Source: Rana temporaria
Taxonomy: Eukaryota; Chordata; Amphibia; Anura; Ranidae
NCBI RefSeq assembly: GCF_905171775.1
Contig: NC_053491.1
Coordinates: 400,606,838 to 400,670,837, forward strand
Direction of reading: 5' to 3'
DNA: 64,000 nt
Numbering within the stretch: position 1 is the stretch's first letter; each line of letters starts with the position of its first letter. Below the pieces are notes generated by a model. It had not been told where the DNA came from and did no database searches. It worked only from the letters and a program-made list of their open reading frames with translations. Below are positions 21,063 through 32,566 of the stretch, piece by piece. The position numbers were made by a program, and so were the translations under genes.

Positions 21063-21330
21063 TGGTTGAGGTTCAAATACCACGACCACAACACCATCTG
21101 CCTGGAGTTTGCATGTTCACCCTGTGCGTGGGTTTCCTCCGGGTACTCCGGTTTTCTTAAACATTCTAAAAGACATTCTGGTAGGTAGGTTAATCGGATC
21201 CTGTCTAAATTGGCCCTAGAATGTGTGTTAGGGACCTTAGCTTGTAAGCTCCTTGAGGGTAGGGACTGAAATGTAAAGCACTGTGTAAATTGACGGCGCT
21301 ATATAAGTACCTGAAATAAAAAATAAATAT
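21063..21330 (+). mobile_element. SINE with V-SINE-like core and 3' tail
   Basis: A degraded B box (gaggttcaaatacc) is followed by the conserved core (ctggagtttgcatgttcac, gcgtgggtttcctccgg). The 3' region is cttgtaagctccttgagggt ... ttgacggcgctatataagtacctg with an A-rich tail. It is longer than the 8311 copy. The head is shortened. Confidence 0.85.
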
Positions 21331-22440
21331 GTAGCGCCTATGTACTTTGCAGTACTGGTGCTAGTCAAATTGAAATGTAGATCAGAGTACAGTTAGACTC
21401 TGATCCTGATTGTTAGTGTCAAATTGCAGTCTCTGTCTCAGCTTGGCTGTGCTGTGAGCCATTCTGCTGTGCTGGGATGTTCTTCAAAACCCGGTGCTGC
21501 AGGTGGCAGCAGTGGAGTCGAGGTTTGGGTGCTCTTCCCAGCAGCCAATGGCGAGGGTTTGTCCTCGTCGTGCATGCTGGGAGGGGGTATTTATGGGACA
21601 GACGCCATTGTTCTGGGTCTTCTTCGTCCAGTGTGGCACCCACCTTTAGGGTGGCCACATTGCGGCGCCCCGGCGTTATGGCCTACCTGGCCGGGGCATG
21701 CGTGCTACGCTGAGTTCCTGGTTCCGGGACCATGTTGGCCCGGAGCATCTGAACCAACGATAGGGGTCCAGTGAGCGGCTGGGTTCCCCTATTTGAAGAT
21801 CCCAAGCTGTGTGCTGTTCAGTGGGGGAATTGATCTGAGGAGCGCCATTGAGAGGCTGGCGGTCTAATAGGGCTTGGGTGAAACCACCGGGGATCACAGG
21901 TAACCGAACACTGTGGGACTGATCACCTGTCAGTCGGTACCTGGGCGACAAGTTGAAGGAGATCCAGACGTAACCTATCCAAGGAGGCATATCTCCAAGA
22001 ATTCCACCCAGAGGTGACCTGTGGCAGAGGTATCTTCTGAGGCTCTTTGAGAGGGGTCTGTGGCAGACTTTCTCCCAAGTTCAAGTTCACCTCGAAGGGT
22101 CTGGGGCAGAGACTTATTCCTATAATTTTCCGAGTGACACTCCGGCTGCCAGGTCAGTGAGAGAGGCACTGAACCCGCTCCGGCGGGAGTGGTGAAGAAA
22201 AGTGTTACGTTTGGGAGCAGGACTGTTTCCTATCATTACGCCTGAATCTGCTGATATTCCTCTTTTCAACTTTACTTTCCTCACTGCAAGTTTATTGTTT
22301 TTACCCGGCTGGGTAATAAAGAGCACAGCAAAAGAGCACCTGTTGTGGACATTCCTTTACTTCTAAAAAGAGAAATGACCTAGGGGCGAGTCATGGACTT
22401 TGAGGGCACTGTAGACTAGTAAAGATAATAGTCACCACAA
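21331..22440 (+). mobile_element. Probable solo LTR (retrotransposon)
   Basis: Begins TGTAGCGCC directly after the SINE tail. It contains a CCAAT box (gcagccaatgg, about 21541), a TATA-like ggtatttatggg about 40 bp further on and an AATAAA at 22315-22320 followed by GT-rich sequence. That order (TG start, CCAAT, TATA, polyadenylation signal) is typical of a long terminal repeat. No internal retroviral genes flank it. The exact right end and the flanking duplication are not resolved. The open frames inside (for example 21424-21774) carry no domain. Confidence 0.5.
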
Positions 22441-22569
22441 AAGGGGGATTTTGATAAAAAAATTCCTTTACTGTTTATGCACATACGCATCACTCACCCC
22501 TAGAAAATCTGATCAACGTAAGTTCAATAGTCCCCACTTCCCAACTGGCCAGCACTTCCACTTGGCTAT

Positions 22570-22760
22570 AAAGCCAACGTACACATGGGCTGAAATGTGG
22601 GAGACATCGGCCAGGTAAAAAACCTTCGGTCAGTGTGTATGACACCCTGTCCTACAGAAGACATTTGTCTGACTTCTGTCAGACGAGCGCTGATCGGGAG
22701 TTGATCAGCTGCTGGTTTTCATCATGAAAATCAGCAGCTGCTCCCGATCAGCGCTCTCAG
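22570..22760. repeat. Hairpin-containing dispersed repeat
   Basis: The stem gcgctgatcgggag...cagctgctg...ttttcat pairs with atgaaaa...cagcagctg...ctcccgatcagcgc (about 22686-22756). The left edge gtacacatgggctg resembles the ends of the MITE at 39617-40193. Confidence 0.55.
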
Positions 22761-23310
22761 TCAATGGCGGAGAACGCTCATCAGAGTGTTCTGGTGGAGG
22801 GGCCATCACCCTGTCAGCAACACAACAGCTCAGCAAGGGAGATCGCTGTACTAACTTACAGTTTTTTTGCGTTCAACCCAGCGCTTTATAAAGTACCAGG
22901 CTTTAGAAAGTGTTCCTGGGCACACTTACATTATCACTTCTGCCAAGCAGACCATAGCAATCCTTGTGTCTGTGCTTAGTCATCCATGGAGAGTGCTGTT
23001 CTCAGGCACAGTTTGTACTTACATTGAAGCAAATTGACCCAGTGGTCTGGGGCATGGTACACTTAACTGTTCCTGGTCACGGTTTGGAGTACTCACGCTA
23101 CACAAACAAACCGGGTCAAGGGGATGAACAGTGCTTGGTTTGAGTGCACCCTTGGATGTTTAAGATGTTTAAGGTTGTTATCAGATCCAAGGTGTGCTGG
23201 TGACATATAATATTTTCTACATATCCATGCATTGCCAAATTATGCGCTACATGCCAAGGTAATTTCCAGTTTTGTGAATACCTTATCTTTCAATGAATTT
23301 CATTTATTGA
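22761..23310. other. Unassigned, no gene seen
   Basis: Unique-looking DNA without element ends, tandem repeats or a coding frame of note. Confidence 0.45.
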
Positions 23311-23807
23311 CAGTGGCAGCCCATCCATAGAGGGAGCATGGGCGCAGCCTCCCCTATTCATGTGTCTGGCCCCCTGATCTACATACCAGTGGCACTGGAC
23401 CATAGATTTCAATGCGGGGTGGTTGTTTTTTTGAAGAACCTGATTAGAGCCAGAGGCTCTATTAGGCTTCAAAAAAGGCTGGTCTCCCAGTTGTGTGACT
23501 ATAGCAAATACATTGTTGCTATCTTCACACTAAAGTTACTCCCCGCCAATCAGGAGGCAGGTCTGTGATACCTGTTTCCCGATTGGCCAAAGCGTCAGGT
23601 GATCCTTTTGGATGGCTAGCGCTTTGATGGAAGAGAAGACACGCGGTGGAGGAAGACGCTGGAGGAAGGACACAGGAGCTGCCGCTGCCCACACTCCAGG
23701 AAAGGAGGGGACACCGGGGGGGGGGGGGGGTTTCAGTGCCATGTTACGCCGTCTGGGAGGGGCGGTTGTTTGCTGTCCCCCCAAAATGAACCCACCAACC
23801 GCCACTG
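23311..23807. mobile_element. hAT element, CAGTGGCGG ends, TSD tttatt(g/a)a
   Basis: Starts cagtggcagcccatcc and ends ccaaccgccactg. Flanks 23303-23310 (tttattga) and 23808-23815 (tttattaa) match at 7 of 8. A G run lies at about 23718-23730. The same end type is seen at 52452-53462. Confidence 0.88.
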
Positions 23808-23879
23808 TTTATTAAACCTATCCTTATAGCGATACAGTCATTTTGTTATGTCCTTTATTCTAGTTCAGCACTTGTCACC

Positions 23880-24480
23880 AAACTACACTTATCACTTATA
23901 CTTCATAATTTTTAAAATACATCTGTCCTCTTTCTACCTCCTTTTAGCCACAGACACGCAGGTCCTGTGATGACGTTTGTCCTGGATAAATTGCTGAGTG
24001 AAATTTCAAGCTCTACAGGATGACTTCTCACTTTGAATTAGCAGGGAAGCACAGAAGTATTTCACAGCTTATAAATAAGCCTGTTTAGTTTATCCATGGG
24101 CTGTAATCTCTCTTGCACAATGAGGCCAAGCATTCTGGCAGAAAAGAGCTGCGTTCTCCCTCTTCCTCTCTCTGCGCACCGTTCCGGGGGTTAGGCACCA
24201 GAGGAGGGCAGAGACGCATATTAATGATGTTGTCCTTGGCAGTGTGGTCACTCAAGCTGACCCACAGAAGATTCACGGATGAGAAAGAAATCGATAAAGC
24301 GTTCAGCGCCTCTTCATTCAAACTGCCGTTGGCGTCACACTGAGTGGTCCAAGTTCTCTGCAGCAATCAGAATGAAGTTGAAAGTGTTGGCTCTCCACAA
24401 TTTCATCCTCTGGGGCTGTGGATTAAAACGTGAAGGGGATGGTTAAAACTGCAGATTTGAGGCTCGAATAATGCCGTGTT
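23880..24480. other. TE-poor stretch, candidate conserved element or lost exon
   Basis: No repeat signature. A 93-codon minus-strand frame (24366-24085) shows ordinary amino-acid composition, but no domain that I recognise, and an overlapping plus frame is equally open. Comparative alignment would be needed before calling coding. Confidence 0.3.
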
Positions 24481-25146
24481 TTACTATAAAAAGTATTGTT
24501 CTGTTTTATTTTTTTACTCATTGGCAGTCAACGCTTTCCATGTTAGGTGCTAAACAGTGTTACACAGCAAAATGCCTTACCCCTTTGTCCAGGGCCAGTG
24601 GACAGGATTTTGTGCCAGCATATAAAATAGGCATAGCTATACAAATATAGCCGCATTATATAACAGGAATATAATTTTACATGAACAAATAATGTTGATG
24701 GGTGCAAGGGTCTCATCTGGCCAAGGCATCTTGGCTTTTTTTTTTTTTTCGGCAGGGCTTGCCAAGTGCTCTCAGAAGAGGCTTGTCCCTCCAGGGTTGG
24801 CTTGTGTTCAATGAACTGCAGTAAAAAATTATGATGCATGGCAGCCTGCTGACCCCTGCCCACCTAACAACATAATGCACCCATTCTTCCACTAACAAGC
24901 TTCCCTCCTTTTAACATACCTTATAATGTGGTAAATACCTGTACCTACAAAGTTGAATCCATTTGGGAGTAAAAATATCAGCCTTATGATCTTTTTCTAA
25001 TATTAGCATTGTCGACAAGCCTCATTTGACGGGCCCAGCTGGTAAAAAGAATAGAAAAAAAAAATCAAATGTTTTTTCTGTGCATTGGTCCACTAGCAGC
25101 TGTAGTACATCCCAATTCTGTATAGTAAGTAGACTATTGACAGACT
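24481..25146. other. Unassigned, no gene seen
   Basis: Contains short T runs (about 24736-24749) and no recognisable element end or domain. Confidence 0.4.
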
Positions 25147-25687
25147 GCATAGCTCCCAACTGTCCCTGATTTTGAGGGACTTTCCCTGATTTAGAGCAAT
25201 GTCCCTCTGTCCCCCTCATTTGTCCCTCATTTTGGTTTGATCTATTTAGTTGTATATAAAATGCACTTTTTATATTTCAAAAGGTCTTTCCCAGTGCTAA
25301 ACTTTTCATATTAATTTTAAATTGCTGCATTTGTATTGTATTTGTATTTTTTCCGCATGTTCCTGAGGAAGCCGTAAGGCAAAACATGTAGAACAAAAGT
25401 GTGGAAACATTGCATAGAGGAAATGTATTTATTTGTATCTATGTGTGTACTTTTTCTTTACTTCTTTCAATTTTATAATAAAATTATTTTTTATACTATA
25501 TGAGTTGTCACATAGTTTCACTGTCTAGTAGCACCCACAAAATCCCATACCCCCCAATCAGGCTTTTTTCGAACCTTTTTTTGGTTAAGTCTCCTTTAAA
25601 GGGGTGTGGCAGGGGGTGTGTCCTATGCCTACATACATTTGTTAGCAGGTGTCCCTCATTCCCATCTCAAAATTTTGGGAGGTATGA
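25147..25687. mobile_element. DNA element with catagctcccaac / tttgggaggtatg ends
   Basis: The ends are inverted repeats, and internal direct echoes of ccctcattt(t/g) are present at both ends. A short matching flank, agactg, lies on both sides (25141-25146 and 25688-25693). A Penelope-like fragment interrupts the middle (about 25340-25560). Confidence 0.6.
25340..25510 (+). mobile_element. Penelope-like fragment with hammerhead-like core
   Basis: Contains CTGAGGA, then a small stem GCC-gtaa-GGC, then an AAAAC in place of the canonical GAAAC (25363-25387). This is the order of a minimal hammerhead ribozyme as found in Penelope-like retroelements. It is followed by an A/T-rich tail with ttataataaaatt. 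One core G is an A, so it is probably inactive. Confidence 0.45.
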
Positions 25688-25807
25688 GACTGAGCTAGCA
25701 GTAATCAAGTCATCAGCCAAGCAGTTCACATTTCAGCAGAAGAGGGATGTCTGAACACTGCTGGGCCAGAAACTTGCTGTGCAAATGCCAACCATGTGAT
25801 AGCCTCA

Positions 25808-27188
25808 TTAACTACTTCCCTACTGGGCCAATTCTGACATTTCTCACATACATTTTTTTTATAGAAACCCCAAAGCATATATATATATATTTTAGCAGAG
25901 GTCCTATAAAATGAAATGATGGGTATTGCAATTTTTTTTTTAATGTCACATGATATTTGCGCAGTTGTTTTTCAAATGTAATTTTTTTTTATTTTATAGC
26001 ACACAAACAATATATTACCCACATTTTTAGTAAAATGTAAAAGATGTTACACAGGGTATATAAATACCTAACACATAACACTTTGAAATTCCTGCAAACT
26101 ACAGTACTTAAAATTCTCCATAGGCGCTGATTTAAAGTGGAGTTCCACCCATAAATATAACATTACATCAGTAGTTTTAAAAAAATGTCATTAGTCCTTT
26201 AAGAATTTTTTTTTTTTTTTTTTAGATGCCTTCAAAGTGTTGTTGCTAGGCAGAATAGTTAATCTTCCCTCTTCCTGCACCTAGGTGCTTAAGCTTCCTA
26301 ACCTACACCGCACAGACTCCTGGGAATGTAGTGGGTGTAACTTTCCAGGAGTCTGTGCACTCCCCAGTCTCGAAGAATCATGTGACTTGGACAGTACATG
26401 TGCTGAAACCTATTACACTGCTTGTGCAGCACTGAGCATGTGCGAGATCTGCAAGGCTGAAATCCAGGAAGTCATACAGTCTGGCTTCATGATGCCCACA
26501 CTTAAGATGGCCCCAGTCAATTTCTATTTTATAAAGTGTCTAAATGCTGTAACAACCTAACAAAACGGACCTTAGTTTACAGACTAACTTTACTAGACTA
26601 CATTAAGCTTGTGTATTACAGGGGTATTTATATTTAAAAAGTGAAATTGTGGCCGGAACTCCGCTTTAAATGCTTTTACAGGTAACCAGTTTAGAGTTAC
26701 ACAGAAGGTCTGGCACTACAATTATTTCTCTTGCTTTGACGTTTGCGAGAAAATGTGGTAAATCACCGTTTGCATATGCACGCGGGACTTGTGTATGCAT
26801 TGACATTTGCATGTTAACACGGGGGGCAGGGCACTTTACTTTTATTTCTAATTATTTATTTTATCTAAATCTTTTTTTTTTCATTGTGTCTCTTTAATTG
26901 TTTTATTTTTTGTATTAACTGTGACAGCATGGGCCGTGACAAGTCCTCTGTATGGAGAGTTCTGGGGTCTCTCCTCTGGCCTCGTTTGCAGCTGATCAGA
27001 CACAGATGCACTTCCACTGTCCCCCAGAAGTGATCGAGTGACTGTTCAGCCACTTGAATCACTTCTGCTTAGCCTTAGAAGGCAATGGGTAGCCGCAAAT
27101 TTTGATTCTGGGATGCTACCTGTAGCTGCAGGCATCATTGTGGTATAACCACCCCCACCCAAGGATGTCATATGGTCAGGAAGTGGAT
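25808..27188 (+). mobile_element. TTAA element, family A, with nested TTAA element
   Basis: Left end TTAACTACTTCCC (TTAA 25808-25811) and degraded right end gtcaggaagtgg. It shares gtaaaatgtaaaagatgttac, ctccataggcgc and aggtaaccagtttagagttac with 7500-8310. A second TTAA element occupies 26132-26669. No coding frame. Confidence 0.75.
26132..26669. mobile_element. Nested TTAA element, agtggagttccacc ends
   Basis: TTAA 26132-26135 then agtggagttccac; the right end ggaactccgctttaa finishes with TTAA 26666-26669. Excising it restores continuity of the family A sequence, so it is younger than the host copy. Confidence 0.88.
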
Positions 27189-27189
27189 A

Positions 27190-27810
27190 CAAGAACAGTA
27201 TGGAGGTGAACATTGTCAAGGAAACAAGCAATGAGGAGACAAGGTAACAGCAATCAATCAGAGATACAGAAGGCTAGACATGTACATATGGCAGAGAAAG
27301 AATATCGGACATTTATAGGAATGTTAAGAAATTGATGTGGTGAAGAAGAACAACTAAGGTTTGGAAATATTATTGGGTATAAAAATGCAGAGTAGAGAGA
27401 TTGGTGTATGGATGAGCCATGTGATAAAAAGATTAAAAGTAGGACAGAAGGAAACTATTACGTGACAGGACAGAGTAAATAATTAATATACATCTGCTGT
27501 GAGAAATTGTTAGCTGAGGTGGCATTGTGTGTGTCCAGAAATGGGTAAGAGGATGCATCAGACAGACACAGATATAAAACTAGGGGTGTCCCCCTGCCAG
27601 AGTGATGCCCTGTTACTTGAAATAGGTTGGGGGGACTGCGGGAGGGATGGCAGCCATGGGAGTCTGCAGAACTTTTTTTGGGGGGGGGCATAATTTTAAG
27701 GTTACCCATGCTCCGGCCCCCTTTTCACAATGTCATGAAGGGGGGGGGGTTCTTAGTCGCGACTCACAAGTATTTATTTTTAAAGGGGAAACAGAAGACA
27801 TTATTTCAGG
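27190..27810. other. Unassigned, no gene seen
   Basis: No element ends or coding domain. Two G runs flank a low-complexity patch at 27680-27760. Confidence 0.4.
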
Positions 27811-27811
27811 T

Positions 27812-28226
27812 GTGTGCTATGTACAGGGTGCAGAATCCAGGCGTGTGCTATGTACAGGGTACAGAATCCAGGCGTGTGCTATGTACAGGGTGCAGAATCC
27901 AGGCGTGTGCTATGTACAGGGTACAGAATCCAGGCGTGTGCTATGTACAGGGTGCAGAATCCAGGCGTGTGCTATGTACAGGGTGCAGAATCCAGGCGTG
28001 TGCTATGTACAGGGTGCAGAATCCAGGCGTGTGCTATGTACAGGGTGCAGATTCCAGGGGTGTGCTATGTACAGGGTGCAGACTCCAGGCGTGTGCTATG
28101 TACAGGGTGCAGAATCCAGGCGTGTGCTATGTACAGGGTGCAGAATCCAGGCTTGCTTTATGTACAGGGTGCAGAATTCAGGCGTGTGCTATGTACAGGG
28201 TGCATATTCCAGGCGTGTGCTATGCC
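27812..28226 (+). repeat. 31-bp minisatellite, about 13 copies
   Basis: Unit gtgtgctatgtacagggt followed by gcagaatccaggc, total 31 bp, repeated 13.4 times with few changes. Copies 2 and 4 share a tac/tgc variant, so early copies alternate in a 62-bp pattern. Because 31 is not a multiple of 3 and the unit lacks plus-strand stops, all three plus frames stay open, giving overlapping frames of 158, 224 and 255 codons. These are not evidence for a protein. Confidence 0.97.
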
Positions 28227-28229
28227 AGT

Positions 28230-30029
28230 ATGCATACCCAATCCCCCCACAGAGCTCTGTCCCCCCCCTACAGAAGAGAATTGTCTATAAACTCACAGTG
28301 ACAGGTCAGGCTCCTGTTGATGCACGCTGCAGGCTTGAGGGGCTTTGGATAACTCGCCCCTCCTCTGTGGTATATGCAGAGCTGGGAGAGCAGGAAGGAT
28401 TTTGTGTGTGCTGACTCCTGATGCTAGAAACCAGCGCTATCTTAACATCGGACAATAAAAAGCCCTGCCGGCTGCCGCCCACAGAGCAATCTTCTTTCCT
28501 GTGCCGGGTGCTGGTACACACAGAGCATTCCAGCACCTGCTGACTGACTGCGTTGTGCTCGGGTGATTAGGGTGTGCGTGCCTGGGCACAACACGTGTGC
28601 ACGCTTATGGTGGACACCTTGCTGATCCCTGATTACAGGGTGGAGCTTCCGCCCCCTTGCCCCTACCTGTGGACGCCCATGATGGCAGAAAATGTATACA
28701 TTTAGTATGATAAACAGTAGTGGGTCTGTCTTTTTTAAAAGTCTGAACCTTATTCACTCATACTATGCTGTATACATCTAAATGCCATGTTTTAGATGCC
28801 TTTGTGAATGAGTTCTCAGGCATGTGGGTAGGTACAGCATGGTGCAGCAGACAGAAAACACTCAGAGTCCAGGTGCAAAAAAACGGAAATCCAGCAATAC
28901 TCAACAGGCGCAGCCTGAAAGCCACCTTAATGGGCGCACTCACAAGATGTAACAACGATGTGTCAGTAGATGGAAGTCTCAAGGTAGCCAACAGCATCTG
29001 TCTGGAGGAACAGAATGTGGGCTTTTCCATACCCGAATGGGGAAGATTCTATGAAAGATGGTGTGTCCCTGCACTTTCGCTACTCCTCCAAAACCTTTCC
29101 CTGATGCGAAGCACTGTTTCTGACAGATGGGTATCCTGTCCCTACACTGCCACTCGCAAAATATTGTACCAAACTCAGGAGCCAAATAGACTCTGCCTGA
29201 CCTAAGATGGCTGCCAGAGTCACATGGAGTGCCAGCATCCAATCAGATGCTGCCTCCCTGTGACCAAGGAAGCCATTGAAGAACTAGGTTCCTCTTGACT
29301 TCCTCCTCCACCTGCTTTTCCGCTGTGGACAAGCGTCACCTGCAGTGGAGAAAATAGACTGTACCTGCCTAAAGGCAGAATTCTTCTTTACACTGAAACA
29401 CGAATCTCTCTGCATAATTCTTCTTAATCAAAGATATTTGTTTTTCACAAGTGAAATGGTCAGCAAAAGCAAACAGGTTTGTTATTGCCATACTAATTAG
29501 ATGGATAACTATTGACATGCACAATTTCACCTCTCTATAACCTGCCTGTTACACATTGTTCAAAAACAGACTTGTTGGCAGGATCGCTATCTATTTACTG
29601 GATCATCTTTTGCACAAAAAAAATACATTTGTGCTCAGGTGTCTGCACATGTACAAACTCAGCAGCCTGTATGTGAATTAATCATTCTATAGTGTCATCC
29701 AGTTGAGTTGTCATCCTCCTATCTCACTTCCTGCAGCTGAGCTGCTTGTATTCTGCCTCTGTGCATGGTTCCATGCAATGCTCATCAGTCTCATTCTGCT
29801 GGTCTTCTTATATCTCCCTGACCTTGCAAATCAAACATAATCTGTTCAGTCAAGTTGAATAGCAACAGGAGTCACAATGCTAGAACAGATGAGACAAACT
29901 GAACGTTATTTCCAATGTATATATTGGTCAGAGAGCACAAGCTATCACTTACTGTGTAGTGTTTTACATTGGAAAGAGCTCAAAGAGGCCCTGTCACTGG
30001 TGATAGGGAAGAAAACTGATGCTGATATA
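28230..30029. other. Unassigned, partly repeat-derived, no gene seen
   Basis: The stretch 28555-28625 resembles, in reverse complement, the repeat near 840-890 (gggtgtgcgtgcctgggca). The frames at 28765-29242 overlap on both strands without a domain. An LTR-like origin for 28750-29300 is possible but not demonstrable here. Confidence 0.35.
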
Positions 30030-30762
30030 TAGGTAGATTCAGAAAGAGTTAGGCCGGCTTATCAGTAGATAAGCCGACCTAACTCAGAATCTACGCCGAC
30101 TTATGTTTAAGTGTATTCTCAAACAGAGATACGCTTAAACATATCTAAGGTACGATGGCTTGCGCCGTCCTATCTTAGGTTGCAATATTGAGGCTGGCCG
30201 CTAGGTGGCGCTTCCATTTCGGTCGGCGTAGAATATGTAAATTAGTAGATACGCCGATTCACGAACCTACGCCCGGCCGCCGCAGTACATTTACGCCATT
30301 TCTGTAAGGCATTATCAGGCCTAAAGTTATTCCATCTAATAGATGGAATAGTAATGTTAAAGTATGGCCGCCGTTCCTGCTTTGAAATTCGAAATTTTTA
30401 CGTCGTTTGCATAAGTAGTCCGTGAATAGGGATTAACGTCGTTTACGTCCACGTCTAAATCAATAGGCCCGTGCGGCGTACTTAGCCGCAATGCACACTG
30501 GGAAATGTAGGCGCCTGGCGCATGCGCAGTTAAAAAAAAACCGTCAAAAACGTAAGGTCAAGCCCCATTAACATAAAACACGCCCCCTTACACATATTTG
30601 GATTAGGCGCCCTTACGCACGCCCGCTTTAGGCTACGCCGCCGTAACTTAGCAGGCAAGTACATTGTGAATCATGTACTTGCCTAGCTAACTTACGGCGG
30701 CGTAGCCTAAACACGCTAAGCTACGCCGCCGCAAAGTTAAGGCAACGTCTCTAAATCTACCT
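30030..30762. mobile_element. CG-rich 'tacgcc' MITE
   Basis: Ends taggtagattcag and ctctaaatctaccta are inverted. Internal blocks (ggctggccgctaggtggcg, gcatgcgcagt, tacgccgccgtaacttag) are shared with 19731-20470. No coding frame. Confidence 0.78.
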
Positions 30763-31014
30763 AATAATATTTAGGCACCTAGATGTGATTAAAAAAACAT
30801 TTGCAGTCTCCAGGACCTTTCTGTCACTGCAGAATTTCAGGCCTTACTGACACACAAAGCTGATGTGCAGCAGCATAGTGGCAGATTACTACAGAACGCT
30901 GATTATTTTCTGGGTGTGGGAGTATGTTTATTGTGGATACCAGGATACCACAGCAAAGGAGATTAAAGAGGAATTACATTTTTTTTTACAGGACCAGGGG
31001 AGTTAAATTTATCT

Positions 31015-31371
31015 TTAACTGCTTCAGCCCCAGAAGATGTTACCCCCTTCCTGACCAGAGCACTTTTTACAATTTGGCACTGCGTCGCTTTAACTGACAA
31101 TTGCCGGGGCGTGGGACGCTGTACCTAAACAAAATTTGCGTCCTTTTTTTCCCCACAAATAGAGCTTTCTTCTGGTGGTATTTTATCACCTTGAGCGATT
31201 GCGGGTGCCCGGCGTTTTTTGCGCCCGCCAGGCACTCGCTTCGGCTCCGGGGGCGAGCAGAGCGCGTGCCCCTTGTGGCCACAGGGCGAAGCGACGTAAC
31301 ATAACGTTGTTTCGCCCAGTCGAGCCATGCTGCCACAGTAAAACTGTGGTGGCTGGTCAGCAAGTGGTTAA
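31015..31371. mobile_element. Internally deleted TTAA element
   Basis: TTAA 31015-31018 followed by ctgcttcagcccc, and agtggttaa ending at 31371. It keeps the subterminal gtacctaaacaaaatttgcg block but lacks a minisatellite core. It is only 357 bp, compared with about 1.1 kb for the related copies. Confidence 0.72.
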
Positions 31372-31775
31372 AGAGGAACTCCAGGCTTCTTCAGACAAAA
31401 GTAAAAGTCAGCAGCTACAAATACTGTAGCTGCTGACTTTTAATATAAGCACACTTACCTGTCCAGGGATCCCGCAATGTCCTCAACACGACTTTGAGTT
31501 TAGGCACCAGCATCTCTAGTAAAGGAAACAGGAAGTGAAGCCTTGCGGCCTGTTTCACATCTTGTTTCCTATTGCACATGCACGAGACACGCTGTTCCTT
31601 GTCAATGGTCCTGTAGTCTTCTGGAATCTATAACGTGTCCCAGAAGACTGCGGGGGAACATAGCAGGCAAGTACATTGTGAATCATGTACTTGCCTCGCT
31701 AACTTACGGCGGCCTAGCTTAAATGCCTTAAGCTACGCTGCCGCAAAGTTGCGGCAACGTACCTGAATCTAGGCA
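31372..31775. repeat. TTAA-element fragment joined to a 'tacgcc' MITE fragment
   Basis: 31372-31655 starts gaggaactccagg and contains a 21-bp hairpin, agtcagcagctac...gtagctgctgact. 31655-31775 repeats the 3' end of the tacgcc MITE (caagtacattgtgaatcatg), so the junction is a truncation. Confidence 0.55.
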
Positions 31776-32060
31776 TTTATCTTTAAAAAAAACATACTGC
31801 TTTATACAAGACAACATTTAACCTTTGACCTTGGCCAAATAGAATTAATTCTGCTAAAGGTGGACCACTAAATGACAGCTCCTGATTTCCTGCTATGGGT
31901 TAGTGCACCAAATAATTTTCACTCTAAAAAGGTAGAACACTTTAATCAACAAAATCTTGAACAGACATGGTAACACTGTTGAACCAAAAAGGTTAGTGTA
32001 TTTTTCAAGTAAATTAGCTACACTGATTTACATTTCTACATAAATTACTACAGTAGTGTT
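31776..32060. other. Unassigned, no gene seen
   Basis: AT-rich, no repeat ends or domain. Confidence 0.4.
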
Positions 32061-32566
32061 TAGGGCTGGACTGGGACAAAAATTTGGCCCTGGACTTCAT
32101 CCAGACCGGCCCACTTTAATTCAATAAAATGCTGCCCCCTCCCCCCGAAAAATCACGCCCACCAAAAGGCCCCTGCATCCTTTATTGTATATCATGAGAG
32201 GGTGAGAGAGAGGGGAATGAGAGAGAGAGGGAGGGTTGAGGGAAAGGGGGTGAGAGAGGGTGGGTGAGAGAGGGGGGTGAGTGTAAGAAAAAGAGAGTGA
32301 GTGCAGAAGAGAGGGGGTGAGTGTAGGACCCCTTTTTACACTGAGGCATTTTTTAGGCGCTTTTGGGCTAAAAATAGTGCCTGTAAAGCGACTGAAAACC
32401 GCTTCCGCTGCAGTCCCAGTGTGAAAGCCTGAGTGCTTTCACACTGGGGCACTGCCAGTGCGTTAGAAAAAGTCCTCCAAGCAGCATCTCTGTTTTAAAA
32501 AATGGCCCACTGAGCCATCGGCCCACCAGGAAACTCCCTGTAGTCCCTATGGCCAGTCCATCCCTG
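32061..32566. mobile_element. hAT element, TSD gtagtg(t/c)t
   Basis: Starts tagggctggactgggac and ends ggccagtccatccctg. Flanks 32053-32060 and 32567-32574 match at 7 of 8. It contains a GA-rich simple repeat (about 32198-32325) and a hairpin of Harbinger-like type (ggacccctttttacac ... tttcacactgggg). Confidence 0.88.

Larger units (their letters stand above)
19235..21070 (+). pseudogene. Tc1/mariner transposon fossil 1, with nested insertions
   Basis: Plus-strand sequence has the order of a vertebrate Tc1-type element: the upstream region, then a degraded transposase N-terminus (19495 onward; HQQGLSQAKISKQSRV resembles the paired-like helix-turn-helix), then a gaccgtagagtcagtggtc block. 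After an interruption come segments encoding the linker and the region before the first catalytic aspartate (tcatggatgaattgcagcc; gaactggggtgcagaaaaatgg; gatgagtcaaaat). There are many stops and frameshifts, and the C-terminal third is missing. It is cut by a MITE (19731-20470) and a hAT element (20661-20910), and is abutted by a SINE at about 21063. Function is lost. Confidence 0.85.

Noticed and set aside
24085..24366. 93-codon minus-strand frame in unique sequence as a possible host exon
   Set aside because: No domain, no clear splice signals, and a plus-strand frame of similar length overlaps it. Left as unassigned.
27627..28414. Frames of 158, 224 and 255 codons with a repeating CYVQGAESRRVLCTG-like pattern
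   Set aside because: Generated by the 31-bp minisatellite, which is open in all three plus frames.
28765..29242. 146-codon plus frame as a gene
   Set aside because: No recognisable domain, and an 87-codon antisense frame covers part of it; the sequence has LTR- or repeat-like features.
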